Of a stretch of DNA of 64,000 nt, positions 1-11,761 are shown one piece after another. The stretch is from Siphonodentalium dalli (lineage: Eukaryota > Mollusca > Scaphopoda > Gadilida > Siphonodentaliidae): contig CP136068.1 in the NCBI GenBank assembly GCA_032622095.1, positions 7,975,314-8,039,313 on the forward strand. The letters run 5' to 3'. The notes beneath the pieces were generated by a model. It did not search any database. It had not been told where the DNA came from and was given only the letters and a program-made list of their open reading frames with translations. Numbering within the stretch: position 1 is the stretch's first letter; each line of letters begins with the position of its first letter. Both the position numbers and the translations under genes were made by a program.

Positions 1-250
1 CAATATTATAAGTGTGAAATCGGACTGCTGGATGTTATACCACATGAGTTATCCCTTTCATGACGGAAGCATTAACTATCATGTGCCAATGCATTCTCTT
101 ATATATATGCATGTCTCCCACAGGGAGCCTCGCATATACAAGAGAATGCACTGGCTTACAAGGTCATGGAAAATATTGTTAGGCCAATGCATTGTCTTAT
201 ATATGCAAAGCTCCCTATATATGTGAGACTCGCACATACAATTAAGAGGC
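1..250. repeat. variant hairpin cassette, two copies
   Basis: Two imperfect hairpins (about 86-155 and 183-240) share arms CCAATGCATTCTCTTATATA with the 67-bp cassette seen at 370, but have a different loop (GTCTCCCACAGGGAGCC). They are a related subfamily or older copies. The first open frame of the window is made of this repeat. Confidence 0.6.
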
Positions 251-360
251 TTTCGCAGGGCTTTCGAAAACTTTCAGAAAGCTCTAGTCATGGAATGTTT
301 AACTTTTCTCGATGACGTCGATTTAATGCTCTCACGAAATCTCCAACACTCAGTTTTTTT

Positions 361-590
361 TACCCTGTGCCAATGCATTCTCTTATATATGCGAGTCGAC
401 CATAGGTCGCCTCGCATATATAAGAGAATGCATTTGGCCTAACAATTTTTTACAATTTTAATAATTTTTTCTTGTATTCTTTAACAATTTTATAATTTCA
501 CCCATACAGAGCCCCAGACAAACATGAACAGACGATACTCTTCTATATGCTTCTATATATGTGTGGGGCTCCCTGCAGGGTAATGCGTTT
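361..590. mobile_element. half copy of the hairpin-cassette MITE
   Basis: Starting at ACCCTGTGCCAATGC, the cassette (370-437) is followed by a segment that is the reverse complement of 3695-3838, including GGGGCTCCCTGCAGGGTAAT. Compared with the complete element at 3530-3928, one end and one hairpin are missing. Confidence 0.65.
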
Positions 591-739
591 ACGTTCGACA
601 GTTTGATTGGGGAACTTATAATTTCTTTGGCCCCGAATGCGCACACAAACATTGCAGAGTGATCACAGAAGGTTGCCAGATATATCGACATAAAATCCCA
701 GGTGTAAATTGTGGGCGAAACGGCTGACGAATTTAGCAG

Positions 740-801
740 TCACTGATGACCACACCAGGGCCCGGTGTTACACTGATGACCACACCAGGGCCCGTTGTTA
801 C
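740..801 (+). repeat. 31-bp direct duplication
   Basis: Two adjacent copies of a unit starting CACTGATGACCACACCAGGG differ by one base near their ends. Nothing else is recognisable from 601 to 1020. Confidence 0.8.
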
Positions 802-1379
802 AGGGTCGGTCCTTTGAAATTGATACTTGGCTAATTTGACAGATTCTGGCGAGGTGGCCTGCGGAGGGGTAATAATATTAGAGGTCTTTGAAGTTGCTAT
901 TTACGACCGGGCTATGATGCGTGGTCTGCCAATTTATCACTGTGCGAGAAAAACACCCCATAAAGTATATTCAGGCGTTCGGTGTGTGCCTCTGCATCTG
1001 AAAAATAGTAAAATAACCTGAAATAAGTATCGGGGGGGGGGGGACACAACTGCCAGTATAGTTAGTATATTAAATGTGGCATCACTTGTTTGGTGGCTTA
1101 ATTATTTTACAAAGATCACAATAAATTTTGATTCATAACATGATTTTCGTATTCAGAGCAGACCAACTCCGCGTGTTTGGCTATAAGAATAGCCCGATTT
1201 ATCTCCCCTGATTTTTGTCTTTTACGCTTGCAAAACAGCTTTTTTTTAATTACTACGATAGCTTGTATTATAGTTCAAATATTTCTCAGTTCTATCATTT
1301 CTCTATCAGGTAGAGGAAGCTTATCTACTGATTTCAAATCTGAATGGTATATTTGGCAACCATCTTCATATAGTTTTCA

Positions 1380-1573
1380 CAACTTATGGGAGGCATATAC
1401 CGGTATAACATATGTATATTGCCATCTCTCATCGTATACCACCATATATCATTGTTATTACTTAACCTTGTCTTTTGTAATCCGTCCATTTTGTCTTGTT
1501 ATTCTGTGTTCATGTACATTTGACCATATATGGTGTACCGTACAAATAAACATGATTGATTGATTGATTGATA
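1380..1573 (+). mobile_element. probable LINE or SINE 3' tail with (TGAT)n
   Basis: The segment ends in AAATAAACA followed by about five TGATT/TGAT units (1548-1573), a typical 3' end of retroposons that terminate in short tandem repeats. The 170 bases before it are an open but unrecognised frame. No 5' part or target duplication was found. Confidence 0.35.
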
Positions 1574-1615
1574 ATCGCTGTCATGGTCTGCTTTTGGGTA
1601 GCTCGTGCCATGAAC

Positions 1616-2476
1616 CTCTACTCTGGCTAACGCCCGTAGATATCATATGCGGGCGCCGGAAGGGGGGCAGAGGGGGCAGCTGACCCTTGCCCTTGACCAA
1701 GGGGGGGGGGGGGGGCGAGCGGGGGCAGGACTTGCCCTTTTTCTGGAGACAGAAAATGCTTTTTGTGTGTTTAATCTCGTGTTTTTATAGCAAAATGTGT
1801 ATTTTTTGGTCCAAATACCACCAATTTCACAAGGAATATTAATTTTTTGTCAATTTTATCACAAAACGGCCATAAAAACCGACAAATACCATTAAAATAG
1901 GGATTTTTGCCACAATAAATTTATGGTTATTTTCCAGAGTTTGCGGAGAAAATGCCCTTTTTGCGGAAAAGTGCCCTTTTTGTAGGCTCTGCCCCCCTGC
2001 CCTTGGATGCTTCCGGCGCCCCTGCATATTCCATCAGTTCAAATCCTGGGAACTTTTTGAAGTTTTGACAGGGAACCTTATAAAGTCGAAAACATAACGC
2101 GGGGAATATATTTCTTAGTTATTATATATTCCTTAGTAATGTAATTCACTGTAGGTGAAGGTCTCACTCTGAATTTCACAATTTAAGTGACTTTGTGAGC
2201 GATTTTGCTTTGCATCACTTACAATTACGGAATGTCTCCTGGGTAATTAATTCAATGTTTATTGCGATGTCGGCTCACAAAAGTCACGGAAAACCATGCA
2301 ATTGGGACCTTTATGTACAGAGAATTCAATTATTAAGGAACCGATAATATCTAAGAGATATATTCCCCGTGTTATTTTTTCAACTTTATAAGGTTCCCTC
2401 TCAAAACTTCAAAAAGTTCCCAGTTTTTGTACTGGTGGAATATGATCTCTACGGCGTTATATAGCCAAAGTAGAGA
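1616..2476. mobile_element. long-arm foldback element (split by a nested MITE)
   Basis: The left arm (1616-1648 plus 2026-2115) pairs with the right arm (2355-2476). Matching blocks are GGCTAACGCC/GGCGTTATATAGCC, the CCTGGGAACTTTTTGAAG block and ACCTTATAAAG, in mirror order. The left arm is interrupted exactly between 1648 and 2026 by another element. The middle (2116-2354) is unrelated single-copy sequence. Confidence 0.7.
1649..2025. mobile_element. G/C-end MITE nested in a foldback element
   Basis: This 377-bp element has imperfect terminal inverted repeats (GGGCGCCGGAAG and its complement). It is flanked by ATAT on both sides (1645-1648 and 2026-2029). Its interior is asymmetric: GGCAGAGGGGGCAG and a 15-base G run at the left, and repeated TGCCCTTTTTG blocks at the right. 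It inserted after the surrounding foldback element. Confidence 0.65.
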
Positions 2477-2634
2477 TTTACAGGCCAATGAGAGTTCCAG
2501 TTTTTGGGTTGCAGATGGTCAATTTTAGTGGAACAAAATTGTTAAAATAGGAAGTGTTGCACTGTGTGCGAACCAACGATAATAACCAGTGGTTAATTAA
2601 TGTTATTAATATAACAAAGCACACCTAACATATA

Positions 2635-3273
2635 CCATTGTCTGTGGACACAGGTACCATAGTAGCGATGGAATAGTATATAGGTATGCCAATTTATTAA
2701 GGTGATGTTTGATGACAATTGGTCGTCATAATTACAATGTAATATCTAGCCATGTCGCACGCTGCATATTCACACAATGAGTCTACCAACGTCGCAGTCG
2801 ATCTAAGGAGTTATCTACCGGAATGTCTTGTCGCCGTTCATCTTTACTCAACGCGCAAACGTCTCAAAATACAAAAACAAAACACACAATTGTGGAACTG
2901 TCTTAATACGCATGATTTTAATGTAAGTAGATACACGTGCATTGAGATCATATCAATAAAACGTACTATACGATCATGATATGTGAGTGAATGGGGGGGG
3001 GGGGGTGGGTTCCACAGTGAAACACAATTCTGGACGATCGATCGTGCACGTATATATATCTTAGCAAAGATAATGTTGCAAAAAGTAATGAGTAGAGATC
3101 AACCCTTGTGAAACGCAATGGGTTAATTGGTCCAGTCGACTCATTATGCTGAAACTCAGCGAGCAACATGGTTAGCTATGGCATAGTAATTATTGTCACG
3201 AAACTCCACCATATAATAAATTGTCACACCTACTATGCCATCGCTACTGTGGTACCTGTGTCCGCAGCCATTG
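2635..3273. mobile_element. TIR element of about 640 bp
   Basis: The left end (GACACAGGTACCATAGTAGC) is repeated inverted at the right end (GCTACTGTGGTACCTGTGTC), with matching neighbours such as the CCATTG blocks. The pairing covers about 45-55 bases. The middle contains a 13-base G run (2993-3005) and no credible gene. Confidence 0.55.
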
Positions 3274-3529
3274 TCTTCAACAGAAGATTGAACTACACGA
3301 ATGTATCTATCATGGAACATTATTAGGAATTGTTATATATCTTGTCCGTTTGAATTCGATATCCTTAAATGAATGTCGTGGGGATACATCATTTAAGTGG
3401 GACATACTATATGTAATATATGATTTTATAGGTTTGAACAGTAGATTTCGCTTTAACGGGACACAATAGACTCGATGTGGGGAAATGTTAAAGAAATATA
3501 ACAATCTGTAATAACATCACCAACAATAA

Positions 3530-3928
3530 GTCGGGATTTTTTTACCCTGTGCCAATGCATTCTCTTATATATGCGAGTCGACCATAGGTCGCCTCGCATA
3601 TATAAGAGAATGCATTGGCCTAACAATTTTTTATCATTTTTTTAAAATAAATGTTTCTTACAATTTTTAGGACATAAAATAAAAAACATCAATTACCCTG
3701 CAGGGAGCCCCACACATATATAGAAGCATATAGAAGAGTGTCGTCTGCTCACGTTTGTCTGGGGCTCTGTATGGGTGAAATTATAAAATTGTTAAAGAAT
3801 ACAAGAAAAAATTATTAAAATTGTAAAAAATTGTTAGGCCAATGCATTCTCTTATATATGCGAGGCGACCTATGGTCGACTCGCATATATAAGAGAATGC
3901 ATTGGCACATGGTAAAACAAATCCCGAC
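3530..3928. mobile_element. complete hairpin-cassette MITE, first context
   Basis: The ends are inverted repeats GTCGGGATTT and AAATCCCGAC. Just inside lie two 67-bp hairpins in opposite orientation (3552-3618 and 3839-3905). The middle is AT-rich with an asymmetric block GCAGGGAGCCCCACACATAT. A stray terminal piece (CATTGGCACAGGGTAAAA) lies at about 4011-4028. Confidence 0.7.
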
Positions 3929-4087
3929 AGTCCGAATTGTAGGTGTGTCACAGGTATACGAAAGTGGCATGCACTTCTTTCTTTTCTGTCCATTATATGA
4001 CGAACAGAGACATTGGCACAGGGTAAAAAAAACATGGAGAAATAGTTATTATCGATAATAACGAAATTTCCGACATTGAAACAATTG

Positions 4088-4792
4088 GTACATGTTTGTA
4101 AACACAGCTGTTACAGTGACTGATCTGATCGCTGGTACATGTTTGTAAACACAGCTGTTACAGTGACTGATCTGATCGCTGGTACATGTTTGTAAACACA
4201 GCTGTTACAGTGACTGATCAGATCGCTGGTACATGTATGTAAACACAGCTGTTGCAGTGACTGATCTGATCGCTGGTACATGTTTGTAAACACAGCTGTT
4301 ACAGTGACTGATCTGATCGCTGGTACATGTTTGTAAACACAGTTGTTACAGTGACTGATCTGATCGCTGGTACATGTTTGTAAACACAGCTGTTACAGTG
4401 ACTGATCAGATCGCTGGTACATGTATGTAAACACAGCTGTTACAGTGACTGATCTGATCGCTGGTACATGTTTGTAAACACAGCTGTTACAGTGACTGAT
4501 CTGATCGCTGGTACATGTTTGTAAACACAGCTGTTGCAGTGACTGATCTGATCGCTGGTACATGTTTGTAAACATAGCTGTTACAGTGACTGATCTGATC
4601 GCTGGTACATGTTTGTAAACACAGCTGTTACAGTGACTGATCTGATCGCTGGTACATGTTTGTAAACACAGCTGTTACAGTGACTGATCTGATCGCTGGT
4701 ACATGTTTGTAAACACAGCTGTTACAGTGACTGATCTGATCGCTGGTACATGTATGTACACATAGCTGTTACAGTGACTGATCTCATCGCTA
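4088..4792 (+). repeat. 47-bp satellite, 15 copies
   Basis: The unit starts GGTACATGTTTGTAAACACA and ends CTGATCTGATCGCT. Fifteen units fit in 705 bases without length change. Substitutions recur at fixed places: GATCAGATC in units 3 and 7, each followed by a unit with ATGTATG (4 and 8), which indicates a 4-unit (188-bp) higher-order step. The outermost right unit is the most diverged. Minus-strand open frames here are artefacts of the array. Confidence 0.95.
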
Positions 4793-4999
4793 ATCGTGTA
4801 ATAAGTTCAAACATCTTAGTCTGAATATTTATTTGCAGGATATTGTTCAATACTTTGGTTATTTCCAATATTTACCGTCATGTTGTGATTGAACTTTGGA
4901 ATAACTTTACTAATTGGGATTGTTACCCAATATTAGAGTTTTACTTCGTAAATCATTGGGATTTAGAATTAACTGGTTAACACCAAATTCGCGTTCGTA

Positions 5000-5155
5000 A
5001 CGCCACAACGAACTGTTGTCCGCCCTGAATTAACTGTTGCCCGGTTTGCAATCACGGTCAGCTTTCGTGACGTCACGAGTGAACTGTTGCCCGACCTGAG
5101 CGAACTGTTGACTGGCTCCGAGCGAACTGTTGACTGGCCCCAGCGAATTAAAGAG
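5000..5155 (+). repeat. degenerate short tandem repeat
   Basis: GCGAACTGTTGACTGGC-like units of about 23-25 bases recur at least five times, with GAACTGTTGCCCG and TAACTGTTGCCCG variants. A perfect CRE-like palindrome TGACGTCA lies at 5068-5075 between units. Nothing suggests coding. Confidence 0.6.
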
Positions 5156-5210
5156 TGTGATTAATTAGCAACGACCTGATTATATACAAGTAAATGTATT
5201 GGGTATAAAC

Positions 5211-5365
5211 AAAGCAATTATTTCATGTGTCTTTTGGGAACAGGCAAAATTGTTGTCCCTCGGTATCAGGTATGACTATCGAACTGTTAACAGTTCGATA
5301 GTCATTCCTGATACCGAGGGACAACAATTTTGACTGTTCCCAAAAGACACATGAAATAATTGCTT
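5211..5365. repeat. 155-bp near-perfect hairpin
   Basis: The arms start AAAGCAATTATTTCATGTGT and mirror each other up to a centre at GAACTGTTAACAGTTC (about 5281-5296). Only a few mismatches and indels are visible. There is no loop to speak of. It looks like a foldback MITE. Confidence 0.85.
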
Positions 5366-6003
5366 ACTAGTATCGGTAATTCCATGCAGTGTACACTGTA
5401 TAGTGATATTTACTTAACAATGTTTTTACATGCGAATTCTTATTAGTGGAGAATTTAAAATTAATAATGAAAGTCAAAGTGAAAGTCAGTCTATTTTCTC
5501 CTGTACTTGTTGGTGATACTTGTGCTACAGACTTTTATGTTATTTCGGATGAACCCAACTCAAATGCTTGAGTCCCACTATAATTCATAAGATAATATAA
5601 CGGACAAACCATTAAAATAGTGTTATTTTTGTCAATTTTATTGAACATATCATTCCATAAGACGCAACATATACATGGTAATTTATATTACTCTTAAAAA
5701 TAAGAAAATCTAAACATCAACTCGGCAGATAAATCATACAAAAATATATATCATCGCTTTCATTTATACATGTAAAATCATGAAGGCACTTTCAATGGAC
5801 AAACATAATTATGTAAACATGGTAAGATAAACTGGACGGAATTATTTTCTTTTTCACTGAAAATATTTTCTTTTTCACTGACAACATAATTATCCAGCTG
5901 GACCTACGTGTGTATTAAAAGGCAAGGAAATCTCGAAGAAGGAATTGTTAAACTGGATATCTCTGGAGAGACGTGACGAATTATGGTCTGCGACAGCAAT
6001 GTA

Positions 6004-6213
6004 CAGTAATGCCCAAAGTAATTGACCCCTTAACCACAGCATAATTATGGGTAATTTTTCAGGATTTAATCGTAAATATGGCTTGTTGACATTCATCGGA
6101 AAGCTCTCGGCGAGAGCTTTCCGATGAATGGCAACAAGCCATATTTCCGAATATATCCTGAAAAATTACCCATAATTCTGCTGTGGTTAAGTGGTCAATT
6201 ACTTTGGGCATTA
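6004..6213. mobile_element. foldback MITE with CAGTAATGCCC ends, copy 1
   Basis: The arms run CAGTAATGCCCAAAGTAATT through GGTAATTTTTCAGGAT and ATGGCTTGTTG to a central GAAAGCTCTCGGCGAGAGC. The whole 210 bases fold. A TA precedes the left end. The family recurs at 45149-45323 (different arm details) and, in shorter form, at 29.9-30.3 and 32.3-32.8 kb. TA flanks suggest mobilisation by a Tc1/mariner-type transposase. Confidence 0.75.
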
Positions 6214-6215
6214 AC

Positions 6216-8236
6216 GTAGACATGGTATACCGCTAACTTGGAATTGCGTACGTGCAACGATTGATATGTTTTGAAGTGTGCATACTTTGATTGCCCAACA
6301 ATAATAGCAACTAAACAAATGTTAAGTTTCATGCAATAAATTATATTGAGTGACCATTAATTTAAAACTCTCTTGAGCAATTGAAAATTTACTTGCCAAA
6401 ACTTTTGCTTTAAATTTAATTCAAATTTTAGTGACCTTCAAACCGAAAATATGAATCTCAAACTTGTTCATCGAAAATATAAATAGATATGAACCGAGTA
6501 ATGATGTGCGTGCATGTAACGTACACGTGTAGGCAATAGCAAAAATTTAGAAATTACACATTCGTGTATCTGAACATGTTTTAATATGAACGTTTAAAGA
6601 AGGCGTCCAGCAATATGCTTGGTAAGTCAACTACGTCAAAGCAAACCCAAATGCCTCTCTTGAAACATATTTCCCTGCAACGACTGGAAGTCGTGACGGC
6701 CTTGGCCTTAATCGTAGATAGTATGCGGGTACCGATTTTGTCTTGACTTCCGGCAGATATAAAATCCTGAATAATTTATGTTTCCATTACATATACTCCG
6801 GTTAGTTAAGCAATCGTCGCACGTGCAATGCGCAGGTGTTCGGCGTTTCGTATTTTGAATGGTATCAGTTCTTAACGAAAAGGCAATTATCAGAATAATT
6901 GGGTGTAAGATGAAATATCGTGATGATGTCGTGATAAGCAGTGATGGGCAGGAAGAAGTCAAATTCATCCCGCAAGTACATAGCGAGCTTGTCAGCTTCC
7001 GCGCGATAAAACATTCTGTTGTGAAATAGTCTCGCAACGCAGAGTTCTACATGTATGGGCGGGTCAGATGAACACGATATTTTATTCCGACAACCCACAT
7101 AGAGACGAGATATAGGGTCAACCCTATTCCGTAAACCCGCGTAGAGGCGATATAACCACATAATTATACATTCCGAAACGCCACATGGACAGTTTTGAAT
7201 GTCAACACAAGTGCAATGACTTATTGAAGGACAGCGATCCGGTTAAACTTTTCAGCAAGTTTTAATACAAACGCATCAGTAGGAACACGCACCAATTAAA
7301 ATTAAAGAAATGAGAACCCTAACAAATACCATATACTAATCATATACTAATACCCTGATTGTACTATCGAGGGAAGTTCTTTAAATTCAATAAAAGTGCA
7401 TCACATTGATGTTGAAGGAAGTTCAAATGATTTATGTTGGCCCCTGCATCGTGTGGTGTGTCTAGCCCCCCTTCTCGTTGCGAGACTATTTTACGACACA
7501 AACATATAGCGAACCTGTCAACAATCACGCGACAAAGCATTCTGGGAAGACATTATATTCCTCTCTCCAGAACACAATAGATATTCCATTTTGGAAAGTA
7601 TTCCAGTTCTTATCTTCTGAATATGTATGTGAACAGTAGACTGCACCATCTAAGCATATAATAGTCACTCTGTCACTGTAGCAACCATCGTTCACAAACG
7701 TACACGTTTGTATTGTCACGCAAGTAAAACTCCCTGCGCAGACGGTCGACACGCAGACGATCTGAAATCGCCGATATTTAAAGTGCATTTCTACTTTTGA
7801 CGTCGTGCCATGTAGCGCTGAACGATCTGTCCGGTATCTGTGTCGGCAATCTTCGGTACTGTTCGGCCTGGCTCGTCTGTCAGTCGCCAATCTTCGGCCA
7901 TTAGCGGTTTATCTCGCCCAACGGTCGCTTGGCTTTGACGTTTTCTCGGAATGTCGATATTAAGACATCTACAATGATAAAGAAGATACATGTTAAGTTT
8001 GTTTCTGATTATTTCGGTGATTGGCATTGATGTCACAGGTCACAAACAAATATCGTTTATGTATTACCCCTTCAATTTGTTACAAACATGTATTTTAGAG
8101 CAAGTTTCCTTCGTTCTTGTCAACCAGTACCATCGGTCGACACCGGTAGCTCTCGGTACCGTCTACCGATAATATTGAAGTTTGCAAACATGATGGAAAC
8201 CTCGTCTTTGTTATATGCAAAACATAACGTCATCCA
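6216..8236. other. no gene recognised
   Basis: Mixed-composition DNA. A 121-codon minus-strand frame at 7525-7890 is Cys-rich (about ten Cys) and overlaps another open frame at 7791-8036; neither resembles a family I know and no splice sites frame them convincingly. No repeat structure was evident. Confidence 0.5.
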
Positions 8237-8291
8237 TTTGATCAGGTGGTGAAAGTGACCACTCCATTTGACCAGTTGGTGAAAGTGACCC
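8236..8291 (+). repeat. ~28-bp direct duplication
   Basis: CCATTTGATCAGGTGGTGAA and CCATTTGACCAGTTGGTGAA, each followed by AGTGACC, are adjacent. The two copies differ at a few bases. Nothing recognisable lies from 8292 to 9203. Confidence 0.7.
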
Positions 8292-9203
8292 GTAATATTA
8301 AGTCACGAGCAGACATCGTTGGTGATGTGTACATCAAAGGGTGTTTTGTCTATCAGGGCAAGTTGGTTAGTTTGTTGTTCGGGGTCAGATGGTTTATAAA
8401 TACAGTGCCATAATTTTCCCGTGACATTAACCATGTATCTTTCCTCACGCGAAAGCGCTGTAGTGTTGCTACTGGAAGCAACAAACAAGCTAACCCTACC
8501 AATAAAAACATCCACAATCGTTTGTTTGATGGTTTACGGTTTAACGTCTTTTTAGCTCGTGAAATCGTCACTATGGAACAACGTGACAGAAACATTGAAT
8601 GCGAACCATAAGATATTGTAACATATATGAATTGCGAACCAAACACGTATACCGCCCTCTATTTCCGGCCAAATCAACATACAGGCTATTATCACGTAAC
8701 TTGAACGTGGATGTTGTATTCGCTGTAAACATTCCCACAGACTGAAGTCAGGCCAGAGAACAGAGACATGGTACAGCAGTGGGGCATTCACAGCGTGTGA
8801 TCTGCGATCGGGATCTCTGAACACCACCAGAAGGATCGGTTTACTCCCCCGGCCCCGCGGTCCAGTGCGTGTGATTGTTTTATTGCATTATAGCAGATTA
8901 GAGTAATCCCCCTTGTGGATCTGTGGTGATCGGATTTAATACCTTGTAGCAGGTGTGTTGTTTGTAAATAGGATAAGTTAATCCTAACACCCGAATTACC
9001 CACTGCATCTTATTGTAGTACTTTAAATTATGGGAATGTGTGTGTTATTGTGCGTATAATTAGAATCAGATTTTGTACCCACACAACATTGTAATCACCG
9101 AAGTTATCACAATTACTAATAAACATAATCATATTCACCTCATCAGGCCTGGTCATCTAGTCATGATGCAATGCCTGCATGCAAACAGTTTGTCTGTCAT
9201 TTT

Positions 9204-9294
9204 CAGAATGAGGTCCCCGGAGGGTGAATTTATTGACGCTTTCCCGCACAGCCGCCTAGCATTACCAAATTCACCCTCTGGGGACCTCATTCTG
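9204..9294. repeat. 91-bp hairpin element
   Basis: CAGAATGAGGTCCCCGGAGG and its near complement form arms of about 33 bases around a 25-base loop. A diverged relative (CAGAATGAGATCCCG and AAATTCACCATCTGGA) lies at about 9500-9580, so it is a repeat family. Confidence 0.7.
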
Positions 9295-9297
9295 CTT

Positions 9298-11391
9298 AGG
9301 CCCTCAACTGCTATGGTAGACATAGGATAAGATTGAAGTTCCCCAGTTGAAGTTGGTAATGCTCACCCATTAGTTGCCTCAATTATGCTTTTTATCTTCC
9401 GTAAATGTATGGGACATATAGAAACTTCCCAGAAGGGAAAAAGTAACTAAAACAGTTTTAATTCGAGACTATAGATATTTCACAGAAGATGATGCCTAAG
9501 CAGAATGAGATCCCGAATTGGGAATTTGGCGATGTTAGCCCGATGTGCGGGATAGCATGACTAAATTCACCATCTGGACACTATTCGCAGGCTTGGGTGG
9601 ATGTTGGCGTTTGTGGTACCTGATTTTATCAGCATCCTGATTTGCCCGCGTTTCTGAATTCTCATCGACTACGCCCGCATTTTCAATTTCCGACCTGTAC
9701 TATGGTATTTAAATTTCGGACTTTCAAATTCTCCTTTCTCTTTAGGGAATAATGACCTGACCAACAATGGCGTTGGTGATGAGTTCGTCAGTTGTGCTTG
9801 TTGATTTATAACTTAAGCGACATGACGTGCGGCAGTGACGAGGGTAACAGATGGTGGTAAGCGACGGAACGGCCACAGCGATATGCTGAGAGAATTTCAA
9901 TTTCACGACTGTCAAACATTGGCCCCTGATAAAACAGCCGGCGCTGGTAATTGAGGCATTTTAGCAAAGCGTGTCTCCCCCTTAACGAATTTCTCAACTC
10001 AACGCTTCAATTTTTATGGATGTGGAAAATGAATTATCTCCGCTGAAGGTATTCACCGATTCACGATGAATGACGTTTTCAGATTGCAGACTGCGGCGAT
10101 GGCTCCCCGATAAGATGCTCGACGTACCGAGTCTGTCCAAACAATCGAGTGCGCCTCCGAGTGAGAAAAGGTTATTGTTTTATGCAGCACGGTTTTTGTT
10201 GCAGTTGCGAGCCTAGATCGTGTTGCCATAGAAACCTTAATGTTAGATATTCGAAACAAAGAAGTCGAGTTCTTTCTTATATGCGGATATATTATCAAAT
10301 AGTTTTGTTGCACTTGTAAACCAACAACTAACTGCCATGGAAACCCAAATGTATACTCGAAACAAATATATAGCGACATTATGTGTTACTTAATTTTCTC
10401 AGTTTTTGTAGACACAATGAGTGATATACTGGATCGAACTAGAAATAAAATAGACTCGAATCCATGATCATGGCATGGCACGACCCAATTATTATAAATG
10501 CTGTTTATTGAATCACACGTGCTGCTACCAACAGCTTGCCGACTCGTTTACCGACAACCGAGGTCGGGTCAAGGTGACCTTTGTTCAACTTGGTTGTTGG
10601 TTGGCGCCAAAACGGTTATTATGTATTATCTTATTTTGGGCCATTTCGCAATAACGATTGTTAATAAACTTTCCGATATTGATATAACTTCTATCTTCAG
10701 GTAAGTCTTGAGTTATTAAGATTGATCAAAGACCAGGGAAATGACAAATTTATTAAAATAGAGGTACATTTTCAGATATTTGGATGATTCCTAGTGATAT
10801 TAAAAGTGATAATTTGAAATCTGCACGCATAGATATACTGGATACCCAATACCGATTTCCCCCACCAACACCGCAGCTGCAAGTACATGTACATCAGTGT
10901 GACCCACCAGTATCGTCGCTAAATCACCATGCAGGCCGTAATGGCTAAATCACCAGAGAGTACAAACAACATAGTACTTTAACGGGTTTTTTTTAACTGA
11001 CAGCTGGGCATGTCCAGTTGACCACGGACGTGTAGACCCCCCCCCCGGACATTATCTCACGGGCCGTTAAAGTGGCGGTATTACTGACCCATAATTTATC
11101 TCACGGACATTAGAACTGGCAGCAAAGTGTGACCAGAGATTACCAGGGACCAGGACGGGTAAATTTGACCGAAGATGGGCGTTATTGTTTCTAAAGTTGT
11201 CATTTTCGCGGGGTTCGGATAATTTCTGAACATATCCAAAAATAGTCAATATGTGTATCAAAAATTGAAAAACATATACTTTGCGAAATATTTTAATACT
11301 GTTTGTATTAGTTATTGCAAATTGACTATAATCACGATGGCTATTCGCGTCGTTTTGCAAACACCAGCGTAGCCATTTATTTATTAAATAC
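9298..11391. other. no gene recognised; two X-box-like sites
   Basis: No exon with plausible homology was found. GTTGCCATAGAAAC (10222-10235) and ACTGCCATGGAAAC (10331-10344) resemble the RFX X-box, each followed by an ATTCGAAACAAA-like segment, so the pair is part of a diverged ~110-bp direct duplication. A C run lies at about 11037-11047. Confidence 0.4.
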
Positions 11392-11395
11392 TTAA

Positions 11396-11757
11396 CCCTT
11401 TACCCAACAGAACGACCCTGTGCCAGCCCTGTGCCAATGCATTCTCTTATATATGCGAGTCGACCATAGGTCGCCTCGCATATATAAGAGAATGCATTGG
11501 CTTAACACATTAAAAATTATAAAATTGTTTTTTTAGGCCAATGCATTCTCTTATATATGCGAGGCGACCTATGGCCGACACTCGCATATATAAGAGAATG
11601 CATTGGCACAGGGCATAACTGTAACTATCACAATGTGGTCAAGGAGCCGGTTCCAATGATATCCATATTTGTATGGTTCTATTGAGACAGACCGAAGATA
11701 TTTTAGGCTGTTGAAGCTTTATTTTGGGCGTTTTTGGCCGTTTTGTTGGGTAACGGG
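11396..11757. mobile_element. piggyBac-like MITE carrying hairpin cassettes, copy 1
   Basis: Ends CCCTTTACCCAACAGAAC and GTTTTGTTGGGTAACGGG are inverted repeats, and TTAA flanks both sides (11392-11395 and 11758-11761). CCC termini with a TTAA target are the piggyBac signature. Inside, CCCTGTG...CACAGGG bracket two opposed hairpins (11434-11500 and 11538-11606). The right 150 bases are shared with the copy at 35.9 kb. There is no transposase. Confidence 0.8.
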
Positions 11758-11761
11758 TTAA

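Noticed and set aside
4111-4575. Open frames with MFTNMYQRSDQSLQQL-like repeats
   Set aside because: They are translations of the 47-bp satellite.
4088-4792. CRISPR array
   Set aside because: The 47-bp units are contiguous with no unique spacers, and the window is eukaryotic.
7525-7890. A Cys-rich 121-codon minus frame
   Set aside because: No family resemblance, overlaps another open frame, and no matching splice sites; mentioned only as a region note.
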